A stretch of DNA of 64,000 nucleotides from Simmondsia chinensis (GCA_018398585.1 JAGTTD010000019.1:11700338-11764337); one strand, 5' to 3'; positions 1-11,162 are shown, counted from the stretch's first letter. The notes: generated from the sequence alone by a model not told the origin. Program-made: numbers and translations.

Positions 1-1660
1 AGTTAATAGTTAACTAGGTTATTTAAAGTATCGATTTAAATTGTTTAAATTGGTTAAAAGATTTAATAGTTAACTAGGTTGTTATGGTGACGATTTAAAT
101 TATTTAAATCGTTAGTGAATTAATCGTTAATTCGGAACAACCCATAAATTTGCGATTATATTGTTCGTATAATGATATTTACATTCTTAGTCATGGTTTA
201 TGAAATCGGACAAAATTGATCTAATAAGATTAGATTTGAATATTTTTATTAATGGATAAAATTGGTTGAATGAGATTAGATTCAGTTAATTTTATGAAAT
301 CGGATAAAATTAATCTAATGAGATTAGATTCAATTAATTTTTGTAATAAAGTTGATCTAAGAAGTTTAGATTTACTTATTTTAAACGAAATCGGACAAAA
401 TTGATCTAATGAGATTAGATTCAATTTATTTTAAAATTAAATATTTTAATTTAAAAAAATAAAAAAATGTGACGCATCAGGAGCTGACGTCATCAGATAA
501 TTTTTTTAAAATTTTATTTACTGATTTATATAATGATTATTTATTAATTTTTTTTAGATTGAGATTCTAAATTAGATTATATGATAATTTAAGTTGTGAA
601 TCAATTAATTTTAAATAAAAGTTATTTAAAACTATTTTAGAATAAGATTTTGAAATAGATTATATGATAGTCTAACTTAAATTTATTTTTTACAATGAAA
701 GTTAAATTTTATTTATTAATTTTTGGAATAGGATTCTAAAAATAGACTATGGGAAAGCCTAAGCACAAAATAGCTATTGATTTTAAATAAAATTATTTTT
801 AATTTAATTTTTGAAGTAATTTTTTTTAAAAAAATAGATTATGAGATAATCTAGTTTTTGGTACCAATTTGAATAAAAGGATTTAAATTAAATTAATTCA
901 TATGAATTTATTAGATTTTAGAATGAGATTCTAAAGCAAGATCATGAGATAATCCATATTGTAAATCGATAATGTTTTAAAGAATGAATGAATTAATTTT
1001 TGGTTATTTTTAGAATATGATTCTAAAGGGGATTATGAGATGATCCAGGTTGTAAATGCAAGTTAATTAAAAACCACTGGTTATAAAAATCAAGCGGGGG
1101 TGAGGTTTCAATTGTTGTAACCTCACGGTCTCCATTAGCGGTCTAGCAGTATAGTAGATTATATGGTTAGACTTCTATTGGGATAAACTGAAGTGTAAAG
1201 AAGCGATGCAACCACGCTGCCGTAGAGTATTTCGTGTATTTGTATGGAAGTTTAAGTAATGGTTTACACTTGACTAGCGTGATGCATTAGCCTCCCCGTG
1301 GAGCTCTGTTGTGTCATGATTAGTGACTAAAGTAAAGTGGTGAGTTAATCGTGTTTAGTAAGAGTTACAAGAAAATACGTTAATTGAGAATAGTTTTTAC
1401 CTGAACTAGCTTCGTACGACCCCGCTGCCGGGGAGTAAGGAGTGGTATGTTTGGGTCATCATTGTATGCATGATAGTACAGTTTGGTGGATATCTGACTT
1501 ATTGTGCATGCTAAATTGAAAGAATATATATTACTGCATTATACATGACTATTGTTAGACAGTTACACAAGTGTTTGCATTTACAGTATCTTTGATATGG
1601 ATACGGCTGGTGAACTTCACTTGATTTCGAATATATAATGTACTCACTGAACCAAATTAC
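1..1660 (+). repeat. long AT-rich leader of copia-1 with two families of internal repeats
   Basis: No coding sequence is recognisable. Positions about 180-440 hold four to five degenerate copies of a unit of roughly 55-60 bp containing GAGATTAGATTCAATTAAT and ATCGGATAAAATTGATCTAA. Positions about 550-1060 hold a second unit with GAGATTCTAAA followed by GATTATGAGATAATCTA. Both repeat families recur in the copia-3 leader (about 26030-26310 and 26430-26920), so they belong to the element and not to the host. From about 1080 the sequence is less AT-rich and again matches copia-3 (26930-27560). Confidence 0.7.
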
Positions 1661-1666
1661 TTTGCC

Positions 1667-2700
1667 TTGAAAAAGAAGTTAGAATTGGTTATTGCTCACA
1701 AGAGACCTACTAGAAAGAAAGGAAAGAGCAAGGTTGCTATTATAGCAACCAAGTCTATAAAGAAGTTAGCAAAAGAAAAGTGTTCTTTTGCAAGAAAACT
1801 AGGCCACTGGAGGAGAAACTACACTAAGTATATAGCTACTCTTTACAAAGACTGCTAATCCATTTGGTGGAGATATGTTGATATCTCACTTAGTTGAGTC
1901 ATGCGCAGTTGAGAGTCCACCAGTTTCCTGGTGGGTGGACTCAGGTTCAATTGACCATATTTGTAATATGTTACAGGAGTTTAGGCTAGGCTAAAGGCTA
2001 CACGATGGGTGTTGTACCTGATGGTCAGGGACAATACCATAATAGTGGTCTTAAGTGTAGGATATGTTAGCTTAGACTTTAGAAATAGAGTTTTATTTTA
2101 AAAGATTGTTTATTTGTAGCTACTCTGCCCAGGAATTTGATTTCTGTATCTCATTTAATGGATAATTGTTATTCAGTTGATTTTGATAATAAAAATTTTA
2201 ATATAAGAAATAAATTTTTTATTTGCACATGTACATGAATAAATTGTTTATTCATGATATTTCCTTATCAAAACTATGGTAATTGTTTAAATAAATCTAA
2301 CATAAGTTCACTTATTCAATCTTCTAAAGGAAAACACCTTGAATGTGATAATGCCTACACAAGGTACCTACGTTTAAATCACATTAATTCGAACAAGATC
2401 CAAAGACTGGTAAAAGATGGATTGATAGAGGCTTTGGAATTGAGGTCATAACCAGTCTGCAAATCCCGCATAGAATGAAAGATGACCAAGTTTGTCTTTA
2501 AGAGTAAAGACAACAGGGTTGGTGGCTTGCTTGAGCTGGTTCACATAGATGTATGTGGACCAATATATGTTCAGGCAAGAGGTGGGTATGAGTACTTAAC
2601 CACATTTAGTGATGATTACTCAAGACATGGATATATTTACGTGATGAGACATAAGTCGGACATTTTTGGACAAATTCAAAGAGTAGAAAGTTGAATTTTA
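1667..2700 (+). pseudogene. copia-1 gag zinc-knuckle, pre-integrase and integrase remnant
   Basis: The gag C-terminus is at 1667-1858 (KRPTRKKGKSKV, then a knuckle remnant KCSFARKLGHWRRN that has lost cysteines). The pre-integrase block lies at 2254-2451 (LNHINSNKIQRLVKDGL). The start of the integrase core is at 2482-2694 (LVHIDVCGP and FSDDYSRHGYIYVMRHKS). These are conserved landmarks of Ty1/copia pol. The protease between them (about 1925-2100) carries stops and frameshifts. The pieces lie in different frames, so this is a pseudogene. Confidence 0.85.
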
Positions 2701-3973
2701 AAAGCTATTAGGTAAACAAATTAAGTCACGTCGATTATATTTAAGTGGTGAATATTTTTCGGGTGAGTTTCCTAATTATAAATGAGATAAGATCTCAATT
2801 TTCTACTCTGGGTACACCGCAGCAGAATGGTGTTGCAAATAAAAGGAACAAGGACAGTTTTTTTTCTATAGTTTTCTGATTTAAAAGATTTTTTTTATAA
2901 ATACAATGCAAAATACTTAGAGAAGCATTTTTCAAGTAAGCTACAAAAACAAAAATAAAATAAGTATTAAAGTAGAATGACACTAATTCTAAACAGGTAA
3001 ACACGACTCAAGATATAGTGAATGCATTAGTTGTACCTACTAATAGGAAAAAAATTGTTCTGGGTACACGAGAGCTTAGGTGTGGTGGGAGGATTGTCAA
3101 GACCCCTGACAGGTTCATAGCGGGAGCCTTAGTGGTTGACCGTGGCATTGAATCTGATCCTTTTAGCTATAGTGAAGCAATCAAGCCTTCTAGTTTTGTG
3201 TAATTGGCTGCTCGAACCATGCGTGTACAAATGACATTTAGAGAAAGTAGTGACTTTCTTAGTGTTATATGTCAACGATATACTACTCATTGAGAATGTT
3301 GCAGGGGTGTCATTAGATGTAAAGGTTTGGTTGTCAGGATAGCTCGATATGGAGGACATATGAGAAGGCAATTCTACTCTTAGGATTAAGCTTCTGCAAG
3401 GCCGTAAGAGTAGGATGTTGGATCTCTTTCCAGTCACTTATATTGACAAGACGTTGTCAAGGTATAATATGGAGTCCCTCTCTCCTTGAGTAGTATTCTG
3501 GGACACCTTAACCGGAAGAGTAATTGATAAATATTCCATATGTTTTGGCAGTGGGAGCCTCAGGTGTGCCATGTTGTGCATGAGACTTGATATTTGCTAT
3601 GCAATGGCACAGTGTGCAAGTGTTCGTCTAATCTGTGTCCAATGGACTAGGTGGCAGTGAAGAGTTTTCTCTAGTTCTTGAAAAGAACTAGAGATCATAT
3701 GCTGATCTTTCAAAGTGACAAGCTAGTTCCAGTTGGATATATTGTTTTAAGACTTCCAGTCAGATTAAAATGATAAATGTTCAACGTCTAAGCATGCCTT
3801 TACCCTTGGAGTGGGAGCCATTAGTGAGAGGAATGTCAAGCAGTATTATATTGCTGACTTCACAATAGAGTAATTGAGCTCACTAAGGGTTAGGCTCAGT
3901 AAACCTTTGGTTCAAACTTAAAAGGGGTATGTATGGACTTTGTTATAAATTGGATTTAGGACAAGTGGGAGAA
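2701..3973 (+). pseudogene. copia-1 integrase C-terminus, RT and RNase H debris
   Basis: The remains are short homologous stretches only. At 2800-2840 is the end of the integrase core. At 3010-3200 is the linker before RT, with a block matching copia-3 at 29095-29160. From about 3210 there are fragments of late RT and of the RNase H/tail that correspond to copia-3 29655-29960. The RT core, including the YVDD block still visible in copia-3, is missing, which implies an internal deletion. 3962-3973 is the polypurine tract next to the LTR. Confidence 0.7.
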
Positions 3974-6131
3974 TGTTAGAAACAGTGTCCTGAAATCTAG
4001 ATTTATTTAGGATATATTATTTTAATTAAAAAATAAGATTGAAGTCCCAGTCGTTTTCTAGTTAAATTTGTGAAAGCAAGCATTTATACTGCATGTGATT
4101 TTCTTTTTGAAAACATCCATGAGATGGGTGTATTCCTCAGGCTACAATTTACATGTTTGTTCTAAGTGGTTTATGAGACTAAGCCATAGATAGACTTGGA
4201 ACAAATAGTATGGATTGTCATTTGAAAGACTCGCAGTCGAAGACAAGTTTGGACCACTTGTATGTTAGGATTATAACATGACACTTTAGATGACTTGTCT
4301 TGGTCATGTGGATGGAGATCAAAAAGTGTTTGATTAGTGTGTTTAATAAGATTGACACACTGAGTTGGACCATGTAGATTACTTATTTCTAGACTACTAT
4401 CGGAGATGAGTGATTTATATTATACTGTTTGAATGACGACTCTAAATCCTGAGAGTATTCTGGACTTAAGCATGGAGCGTTAGTTACTTTGGTGTACTAT
4501 AAGTAAGGTCTAAACGAATGACTGAAATCCCACGTACATTGGGTAGCGGTGTGAAGTGTGACAAGGATCAGGTATTCAATAGGGAATCTACAGTCTCTTA
4601 TGAGATACAGATGTCCCCTTAGTTGATTCGCAAATGTTTGAATAGTTCAGAAACTTTGGCCAAAGTATTCCTAGTGTTTGACATTTGGAATTTATATTGT
4701 GAATATGTTCAAATATAAATGAATTATTCGGTGAAGGGCAAGTCGGTAACTATTGGAGAAGCTGTGAGAAGGATAATGATAGTGGTTATATTTATCCTTT
4801 GTCATGGACATCTAGTGGAGGGGTTGTTGTCGTCAATACAGTCTATTAAGGAGATATTGAATAAATAATTTAAGTTTGGAGTGCAGTGAGATTTATTTAG
4901 TGGAATTAAGTCTCATTAAATGGTAATAAATTATTTCATAATATGATTAATTAATCCTATTGGAGCTAGATTTAAATTGTTTCCAAGGTCCCCACTCAAG
5001 CCTCTGTATTTATTGCCATAAAAAAAAATATTAAAGGATTCATGAGATGAATAATTTATCCATAAGATGGGTAAATTAATTTTTTCAAACATTATTCATG
5101 AGATGAATAAAAGTTAAAAATTATAAAATAAAATAATTTTTAAAAATTATTACATGTGGGAAACAAGGCAACAAAAAAAAAAAAAAAAAAAATCAAAATC
5201 GCGTATAAAAAGTGGCGATCCGTGTGCTTCGAATCTGATGAATCAACGTGTGACACTGGCAATCCGCGTACATGGGAGCGGACGATTCAGACGCTGCCAC
5301 GTGTCATGCATTTTAAATTAAATAAAGGCACGTTTTGCCCAGGAGTGAAACGCGGCGTTTTGATTTGTTTGTTATTCATCACGCTACGTTTTACTTGACA
5401 ACAGGGATCCCACATTGAAAATCTGCTATTTTTTTGCTCCGGTCGTCTACTATAAGTAGAGGCACCTATTTCATTAGTTTGGCATTCAATCAAAATAAAT
5501 TATTTTGGATTTCTGGAAATGGTTTCGGAGACCTAATTGGAGAGAAAGGTTTCCGTTAAAATTTTTCATTCCTCAGTTTAATATTTTTCGGAGCCCACAT
5601 GCGGGGCAGTTCGAGGTCATTGCGTAGAAGATCGTGGGGTCTCGATTTTCTTGGTATTCTTTATAATTGGAGCAATTTCAGGTATGTTCTTCTTTCTATC
5701 TTCTTTTAGTTTTGGCTTTTCTATTTGTTTATAGTATTCGTTGTTATACCTTTTTAAGTTTATGTATTGTTATGAATATATTAGAGTAAAAGGCCTATAG
5801 ATCTAAATTAAGAGTTTAGATCTATTGATTTAAATTCTGAATTTAAGTCAGTATATTTAGGAATTTAAAATCGCCCCAGGTTTAGAGTTATGAATTCTAA
5901 ACCTGTTCCACTGCGTAAACTTTAGGGAGAATTTTTAAAATTCATCCCGACAACCGGTATTAGGGCAAAGGGTTTATAGAGATAAACCTAGTCCTAGGAA
6001 CTCTGGTACGTGAGGTGTCACGAAGCGTGACTCTCCGACCGGGGGCTTAGGTAGAGAGACGAGTCTCATATTCTAAGTGTTCTAATAGGTGCTGATTGTT
6101 GTGACCATAATTGAGAACTGTGAACCTAATA
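3974..6131 (+). repeat. 3' LTR of copia-1 (about 2.16 kb)
   Basis: It starts TGTTAGAAACAGTGTCC directly after a purine-rich tract and is collinear with the LTRs at 23686-25876 and 30976-33155. It ends around CCTAATA, where those end CCCAACA. About 175 bp before the end there is a primer-binding-site-like sequence (ACCGGTATTAGGGC), a decayed copy of the one inside the copia-3 LTRs. A homopurine A-run lies at about 5170-5190. Confidence 0.8.
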
Positions 6132-6153
6132 GTCGACATCAGAGTTTATTTTT

Positions 6154-6315
6154 TCAACAAAATTCATGTCTTTTCCCAACAGTGTACCCCAGTGGCAGAT
6201 TATACAACCACTTGTGAGGTTTAAGAAGATAATCACCTTGCAAGCTGTTGATCATAAACTTGTTTACACTAGGAGATGATTCAAATCGCAAGGCATCAAG
6301 CTTTCTAAAATTCAT
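6154..6315 (-). CDS. unidentified 53-codon coding-like fragment
   Basis: On the minus strand an ATG at 6315 opens 53 codons to a TGA at 6154-6156, with an in-frame stop two codons upstream. The composition looks protein-like rather than random, for example LRFESSPSVNKFMI and LKPHKWLYNLPLGYT. I do not recognise the family. It lies between the end of the copia-1 LTR and the LTR-like fragment at 6341, so it could be a captured or relict host exon or part of an unrecognised element. No promoter or splice context can be claimed. Confidence 0.3.
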   Translation of the reverse strand: MNFRKLDALRFESSPSVNKFMINSLQGDYLLKPHKWLYNLPLGYTVGKRHEFC

Positions 6316-6340
6316 TTCTTACTTCCTAGCTTGTGTACTT

Positions 6341-6694
6341 TGTCGGGGAATTTTGGAAAAAGAATAAACTAAAGTCTCTTAAAATCACACTTCGTAATAG
6401 CTAATCCCACATAGAAAAATTTGTTAAGGGAACTCCACCTTAAATAAGAAAGTTTAAGTTAACCCACTGAATAAAGGTAACGGTGAGAGAAGGATAAGAA
6501 CCACTCGCCCGCCTGTCAGGTTGGGTCGGGCGAGGGCAAGGGTGAGGGCGAGGCCGAGGCCGTGGGTGCGGGTGTTTTTTTTCTAACACGTATTTTTATT
6601 TTTGGGAAAAAATGTGTAGAAAACGCTTTAATGCCGTCTTTTCCAAGTTGCCTCGTAAGTGTTCCCAGTGCCTCGTTTACTATTCTTTCTCTTA
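6341..6694 (+). repeat. LTR-like fragment related to the copia-4 LTR
   Basis: It begins TGTCGGGGAATTTTGG. It shares the order of several blocks with the copia-4 LTR at 49703: a CCCACAT block, a GTGAGAG block, a GC-rich GAGGG/GTGGGTG block, then ACGTATTTTTATTTT followed by GGAAAA. Similarity is patchy, so it is a diverged relative. Gypsy-A begins at 6695, apparently inserted in this fragment. The right continuation may be the LTR-like sequence after 37178. Confidence 0.4.
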
Positions 6695-7169
6695 TGATAT
6701 GAACACACCCGAGGACATACAAGACGACCCGCATGTTGACCCGAATATCCAACCATGTGACTCCGAGATAGCTGTACGTGACAGCCTTACGCTGCAGCAG
6801 CACTCAGCTCAGACATGTGACTAGCACGTGCAAATGACGGATTAGAGGATGATTAATTAGTTATTTAGACCGTTAAAGACTCATTGTATAAATAAGGTCT
6901 AGATGATTCGTTGGGATTATGCTTGATGATATTGAGACTCTGTTCTCTCTCTCTCTCTCTCTGTCCTCATCTCTTCCCCAATTTTCTTCTTCTTCAATGT
7001 GTACCCTATACTTCATATACTACCAATATTACACATATACTTACTCTACATTACCATAGCAATACAAATCTCCTTTGGATCTTGATTGTATGTTGGTTGT
7101 TTGTGTTGATTGGATTAATTGTTAATTAGATTGGGTACTTCAGTGCGAATTCATTGTTGATCATTATCA
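6695..7169 (+). repeat. 5' LTR of gypsy-A
   Basis: It starts TGATATGAACACACCCGAGG and ends TTATCA, so the termini are inverted (TGATA/TATCA). It is collinear with 36695-37178. A TATA-like TATAAATAA lies at 6887-6895, followed by a (CT)n tract at 6944-6962 that the right LTR has largely lost. This is the likely promoter and R region of the element. Confidence 0.85.
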
Positions 7170-7181
7170 TGGTAGCAAAGC
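7170..7181 (+). other. gypsy-A primer-binding site (initiator tRNA-Met type, degraded)
   Basis: TGGTAGCAAAGC directly follows the 5' LTR. The usual plant tRNA-iMet PBS is TGGTATCAGAGC, so two positions differ. Confidence 0.7.
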
Positions 7182-7288
7182 ACGCTTTCCTCGACTTGAA
7201 TTGATATGGCAAACAACACTTGGTCGTAGAATTTGATGCGGGAAATGGAGGATCGGATGGTGTAGATCTAGATTAGCTATGTTCGACC

Positions 7289-8310
7289 ATGGACGAGCGT
7301 TTAACAAAATTAACGGAGGACGTGCTACAAACATTCAATGAATTACCGATTCCAATTGGCTCTCTGATGAGTGCTCAGTAGCACAATGGGTCAAGTGTCA
7401 GGTTTGAAGCACCATCAACCTCTATATGAACTATGGCAACATGATCGAAGAACCCCAGACACTGTTCTTCATATCCGCATAACGTTCAGTCTGAGAATTT
7501 AAATCTAAATATGGGTAACTATTTCTTTCCTACCCGCTTAACTAATATTGACTTCCCGAGGTTTACTAGAACTAATGTTTAAGGGGTGGTTGTCATGTTG
7601 TGAACGATATTTCCTGTTAGATAAAACTCTTGAGGAGGATAAAGTTATGTTAGCTAGTGTGGCATTAGAGGTGGTTGCCTTAGTGTGGCGTCATGCGTTT
7701 GAAGCGGCTTGGTCGATTTGGACTGTCATCCAATGGGATATCTATGTTACAAAAATTCAAGCTCAATTTTTGGATAGTACGGATGATCATTAGCTGATCT
7801 GCCCCAGTTGAAACACATGGGTCCCTTGGAGGATTACTTGAGTCCATTTGAATTGCTTGTGAATAGATGTTGCTTAAATGTAGTGCAACAAATTAGCATG
7901 TTTATGGCAAGCCTTAGAGAGGAAATTGTTGGTTGGATTAAGATGTTTAAATCTACGACACTTCATGATGCAATTGCCTTGGCTATACTCCAAGATAAAA
8001 AATGTTCTTACCTCGAGAATTTAACTCCAAAAATGGTCCCCATCCTCCCCCTACTTGCCACTAATTTGAAAGTTAACTCGAATTTAACTCCAAAAATAAT
8101 GATGCCACCGCCCAACAAAATTTGGCCCCTATCCCAAACCGTGTCTACTGATATGACTGTGGCAAATGTGCGAAATCATAGAGGGAATCAAAATGCTTTG
8201 ATCAGTAGGAAATTACTGAACATCAGGCAAAGAATCTTTGTTTCTATTGTCATGATAAGTTTACCCCTACGCATAAGTGTCCACTAAAAAGGCAAGTACA
8301 ATTTTTTGGG
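7289..8310 (+). pseudogene. gypsy-A gag remnant
   Basis: An ATG at 7289 opens a plausible gag N-terminus (MDERLTKLTEDVLQTF) that stops after about 30 codons. The capsid-like block is mainly at 7548-7793, with GWLSCCERYFLLDKTLEEDKV and AFEAAWSIW, and continues at 7808-8287 in other frames. A knuckle-like CFYCHDKFTPTHKC can be read at about 8235-8280 in a different frame. At least three frameshifts or stops break the gene. Confidence 0.8.
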
Positions 8311-8339
8311 GGATTGTGGATGAAGTCGTTTTTGACAGT

Positions 8340-9090
8340 GAGTTAGAAGAACCTACGTTGAAGTGACACCTGATCCGGTTGAGCCACACATCTCCATTCA
8401 AGCGCTTGATGGTTTGATTACCCGTCCGACCATGCAAGTTCAGGGGTATTGTGGAAAATGCCATGTCAATAAATTGATTGATAGCCGGAGCACACACAAC
8501 TTCGTTGATTCTCTTACAATGAGCCAATTGGGCTGTAATAGATACTTCAACCCGACTTCTGGTAACGGTGGCTGAATAGCTATTACGTGAGGGAATGTGC
8601 CATGATTTTACATGGATGATGCGTGATGCTTGTTTCACATCCAATTTTTTTTGTTATACCTCTCTTGGGATGTCATATGGTCTTACGCATACAATCGTTA
8701 CACATGCTGGGCAAAGTTCAGTGGACTTCAAAGAGTTGATTATGGAGTTTTTGCTGCCCAGGAATCATTGTAAGTTGCGGGGAATGAGGAGTGTTACCTT
8801 AAAGATGGTCTCAGGTAGCACAATGGTCCAGTTGCTTGCACAACCCGGATCGGCTTACCTTTTACAACAGTAACCAGATGCAGGTGCGCAATTTTTCAAT
8901 TTGAGTGCTGCAAGAGAATTGAGCACGTGTTCACACCAAGATCTGGACAAGGTCTTGAGTGAGTTTAGTGATGTATTCAATGAGCACACTGAGCTTCCTC
9001 CTCTTTGTCCTGGGTTTGACATCAAGTTCCTCTCAAAGAAGGAAGCAATCCGACCAACTTCTAGAAAGATATAATTGAGAAGCTCATTCA
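8340..9090 (+). pseudogene. gypsy-A protease and protease-RT spacer remnant
   Basis: 8363-8575 translates to a block typical of plant gypsy retropepsins (ISIQALDGLITRPTMQV, then KLIDSRSTHNFVDSL). The catalytic motif normally reads DSGSTHNF and here reads DSRSTHNF, so the conserved glycine is lost. From 8595 to 9075 further fragments in several frames correspond to the protease C-terminus and the linker to RT. Confidence 0.8.
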
Positions 9091-9952
9091 AGAGATGTTA
9101 TAAGCGGGGTTCATCCATATGTCTTAGTTCGTAAAAAAGATGGGTCATGTCGGCTTTGCATAGATCACAGAGCATTGAACAAACTAACAATTAAGGATAA
9201 ATATCCGATGCCGGTGGTCGAAGAACTCCTTGATGAGCTACATGGGGCTGTCATCTTTTTGAAAATCGATCTTCGGTCTGGTTATTGGCAAATTCACATG
9301 GCCCCACGAAATAAACAAAGCCGTTTTCCACACTCACTCCGGGCATTTCGAGTTTACCATGATGCCCTTCGGGTTAACAAACGCCCCGTCTATGTTTCAA
9401 GGTATCATGATTGAGATCTTCTGATCGTATTTACGCAAGTTCATCCTCGTATTTTTCTACGATATTCTAATCTATGGCAACTCTTGGCAAGCCCACCTCT
9501 ATCACCTGCATGACGTATTGCAGATCTTAAGAGTCAATCGATTCTTTGCCCTTGGGTCCAAATGCTCATTTGTCGTATCTCGTATCGAGTATCTATGTCA
9601 TTTTGTTTCAGCGGAGGGTGTGTCGATGGATCTGCAAAAAGTTCGGGCAGTGACCGAGTGGCCTAAACTGCAAGATTTGAAGCAGTTGAGGGGATTTCTT
9701 GGTGTATGCAGTTATTATCGGCTTTTCATCGAGAAGTACAAAATTATTTGCTCGAACTCTTACATCATTGCTCAAAAGAACGTTTTTGCAGGAATTCAGA
9801 GGCCGATGCCCCCTTTGAACAGTTAAAATTAGCATTAACGACCGACCCGGTCTTGGCCCTACCGAACTTTTCTAAGGAATTCGTTATCGAGACTGATGCT
9901 TCCAGGATAGTATTGGTGCAGTTCTGATACAAGAGGGGCGCTCTCTTGCATA
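9091..9952 (+). pseudogene. gypsy-A reverse transcriptase and start of RNase H
   Basis: RT blocks are visible in order. RKKDG and [19 protein letters not shown] lie at about 9130-9210, and [14 protein letters not shown] at about 9258-9300. Then, shifted in frame, come [12 protein letters not shown] and the catalytic region at about 9450-9475, which reads FFYDILIY. The usual motif is FxDD, so the first aspartate of the pair has become tyrosine. 9518-9826 holds the RT thumb and connection. 9850-9950 begins RNase H (ETDAS). A hAT-like element interrupts the gene from 9961. Confidence 0.85.
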
Positions 9953-10524
9953 TATTAGTCGGTGGGGGTGAGCATAAATACCCGAAAATCCAAAAAGTCA
10001 AACTGAACCCGATCTAAAAAATCAGGGTAACCGACATGAAAATATCCGGTTAGGATATACCTGATCCACTGAAAGTTAGATACCGGTTCGGATACAAATA
10101 TAAGTTTGCAAAGTTTAAAGGTACCCGACCCAACCCGATATTAATTGTATACATTGTTTTAAATAAATATCTAATGTTGTATTTAAAATAATTGGTTATG
10201 ATCTCCCCAATAAATGCCAAGGTTATTGGTTTAGATCTAAAATTCCAACAAAAAATCTTGAGGCCATGATTTTCCTTTCTCTATCCAACAAAATCTAACC
10301 GTACTTTAGATAAGAAATCTTGATTTTTCAAACATCTCTCAGGAAAAAAAAAAGACTTTGCATTAGCTCTTGAATAAATCAGTAACATATTAATGTTGAT
10401 GTATTTTCAAAATATTGGTTGTATAAAATGGATATATGTGTGTTAAATATTGTTTATATGTATATAAGATGTATTTGAGATTGTCCCGATACTTGTATGA
10501 GTGATTAGGGCATCATTGGGAGTA

Positions 10525-10707
10525 TGTGTCGACACATGGGTCATATGTGTCGACACAAAATCCTATAGAACGCAGGGGAGATAGCTGTGTGTCGACACAC
10601 ATGGCCCGTGTGTCGACACACAGCCCGTTTCGGGTGTGCACGGAGGAACCTGTGTGTCGACACACAGGCTTACAGTGAGCCAGTGTGTCGACCTGTGTGT
10701 CGACACA
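10525..10707. promoter_or_regulatory. phased palindrome array in the copia-2 5' LTR
   Basis: Six complete copies of the perfect palindrome TGTGTCGACACA are centred after 10530, 10551, 10593, 10614, 10658 and 10701. A seventh, incomplete site is centred after 10689. The first four centres are spaced 21, 42 and 21 bp, which are whole multiples of two DNA turns. Several copies extend to 18-20 bp palindromes. The array ends about 45 bp upstream of the TATA box, where an enhancer would be expected. The bound factor, if any, is unknown. Confidence 0.75.
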
Positions 10708-10751
10708 CAGGTCGGTTTTGACGGTTTTCTGCGCGGTTTCGTCCCAGTTCT

Positions 10752-10760
10752 TTTATATAT
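10752..10760 (+). promoter_or_regulatory. TATA box of the copia-2 5' LTR
   Basis: TTTATATAT lies in an otherwise mixed-composition stretch and is conserved at 15408-15416 in the right LTR. It is placed between the palindrome array and the presumed transcribed leader. Confidence 0.6.
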
Positions 10761-11135
10761 TGATGCTCTTGGTTTTGGGACGTTTTTACAGAAGAGAATA
10801 GACCAGAGTTTCTCCCCTCTCATCAATAAGAAGAAAACATATAAATTGAAGTAGAATTTTACAAGAAAGAAATTTGAAGAACATCTTCATGGTTCTTGTG
10901 TTCTATGTGAGTTTATCAAAGGGTGAGTTCTCTAAATCAACCAATCTCTAGACATCTTCATCAATCTCTTCACATACACTTCTTCACTCCATATTTTGGT
11001 AGTTGTTGTATCCCCGAGGATATTTCGTATACCGAAATAAACCTTAAGGATAGTGATTACACGCCTCAACACCTGAGATCGTTTGGATACCCGGTTGCAA
11101 GGTTTTTGCAAATATTTTCTGAATTTTTCCTAACA

Positions 11136-11162
11136 ATCGTAAGGTTTAATTTGGTTTGGGTT
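11136..11162 (+). other. degraded primer-binding region of copia-2
   Basis: The sequence after the LTR reads ATCGTAAGGTTTAATTTGG and leads straight to the gag ATG at 11163. In related elements this place holds ATTGGTATCAGAGC. Here only scattered bases agree and it looks internally deleted, so minus-strand priming from this copy is doubtful. Confidence 0.5.

Larger units (their letters stand above)
1..6131 (+). mobile_element. copia-1: decayed Ty1/copia retrotransposon, right part
   Basis: The order is an AT-rich leader, a gag zinc-knuckle remnant, integrase, RT/RNase H debris, a purine-rich tract (AGTGGGAGA just before 3974) and a 2.16 kb LTR. The 5' LTR would lie left of the window. The whole stretch matches copia-3 (23686-33155) block by block, so the two are members of one family. 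Every reading frame is interrupted and the central RT appears deleted between about 3180 and 3215. The element cannot be active. No TSD can be tested because the left end is outside the window. Confidence 0.85.
10394..11135 (+). repeat. 5' LTR of copia-2 (742 bp)
   Basis: U3 carries an array of TGTGTCGACACA palindromes (10525-10707) and a TATA-like TTTATATAT at 10752-10760. The segment after the TATA box is the presumed R/U5. It pairs with the 785-bp right LTR. The length difference comes mostly from extra repeat units in the right-hand palindrome array. Confidence 0.95.

Noticed and set aside
10525..10707. Regularly spaced palindromes as a CRISPR array
   Set aside because: Spacers are only about 9-30 bp, the repeat is a 12-bp perfect palindrome, the array lies in the U3 of a plant LTR, and there are no cas genes. 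It is an LTR promoter array.
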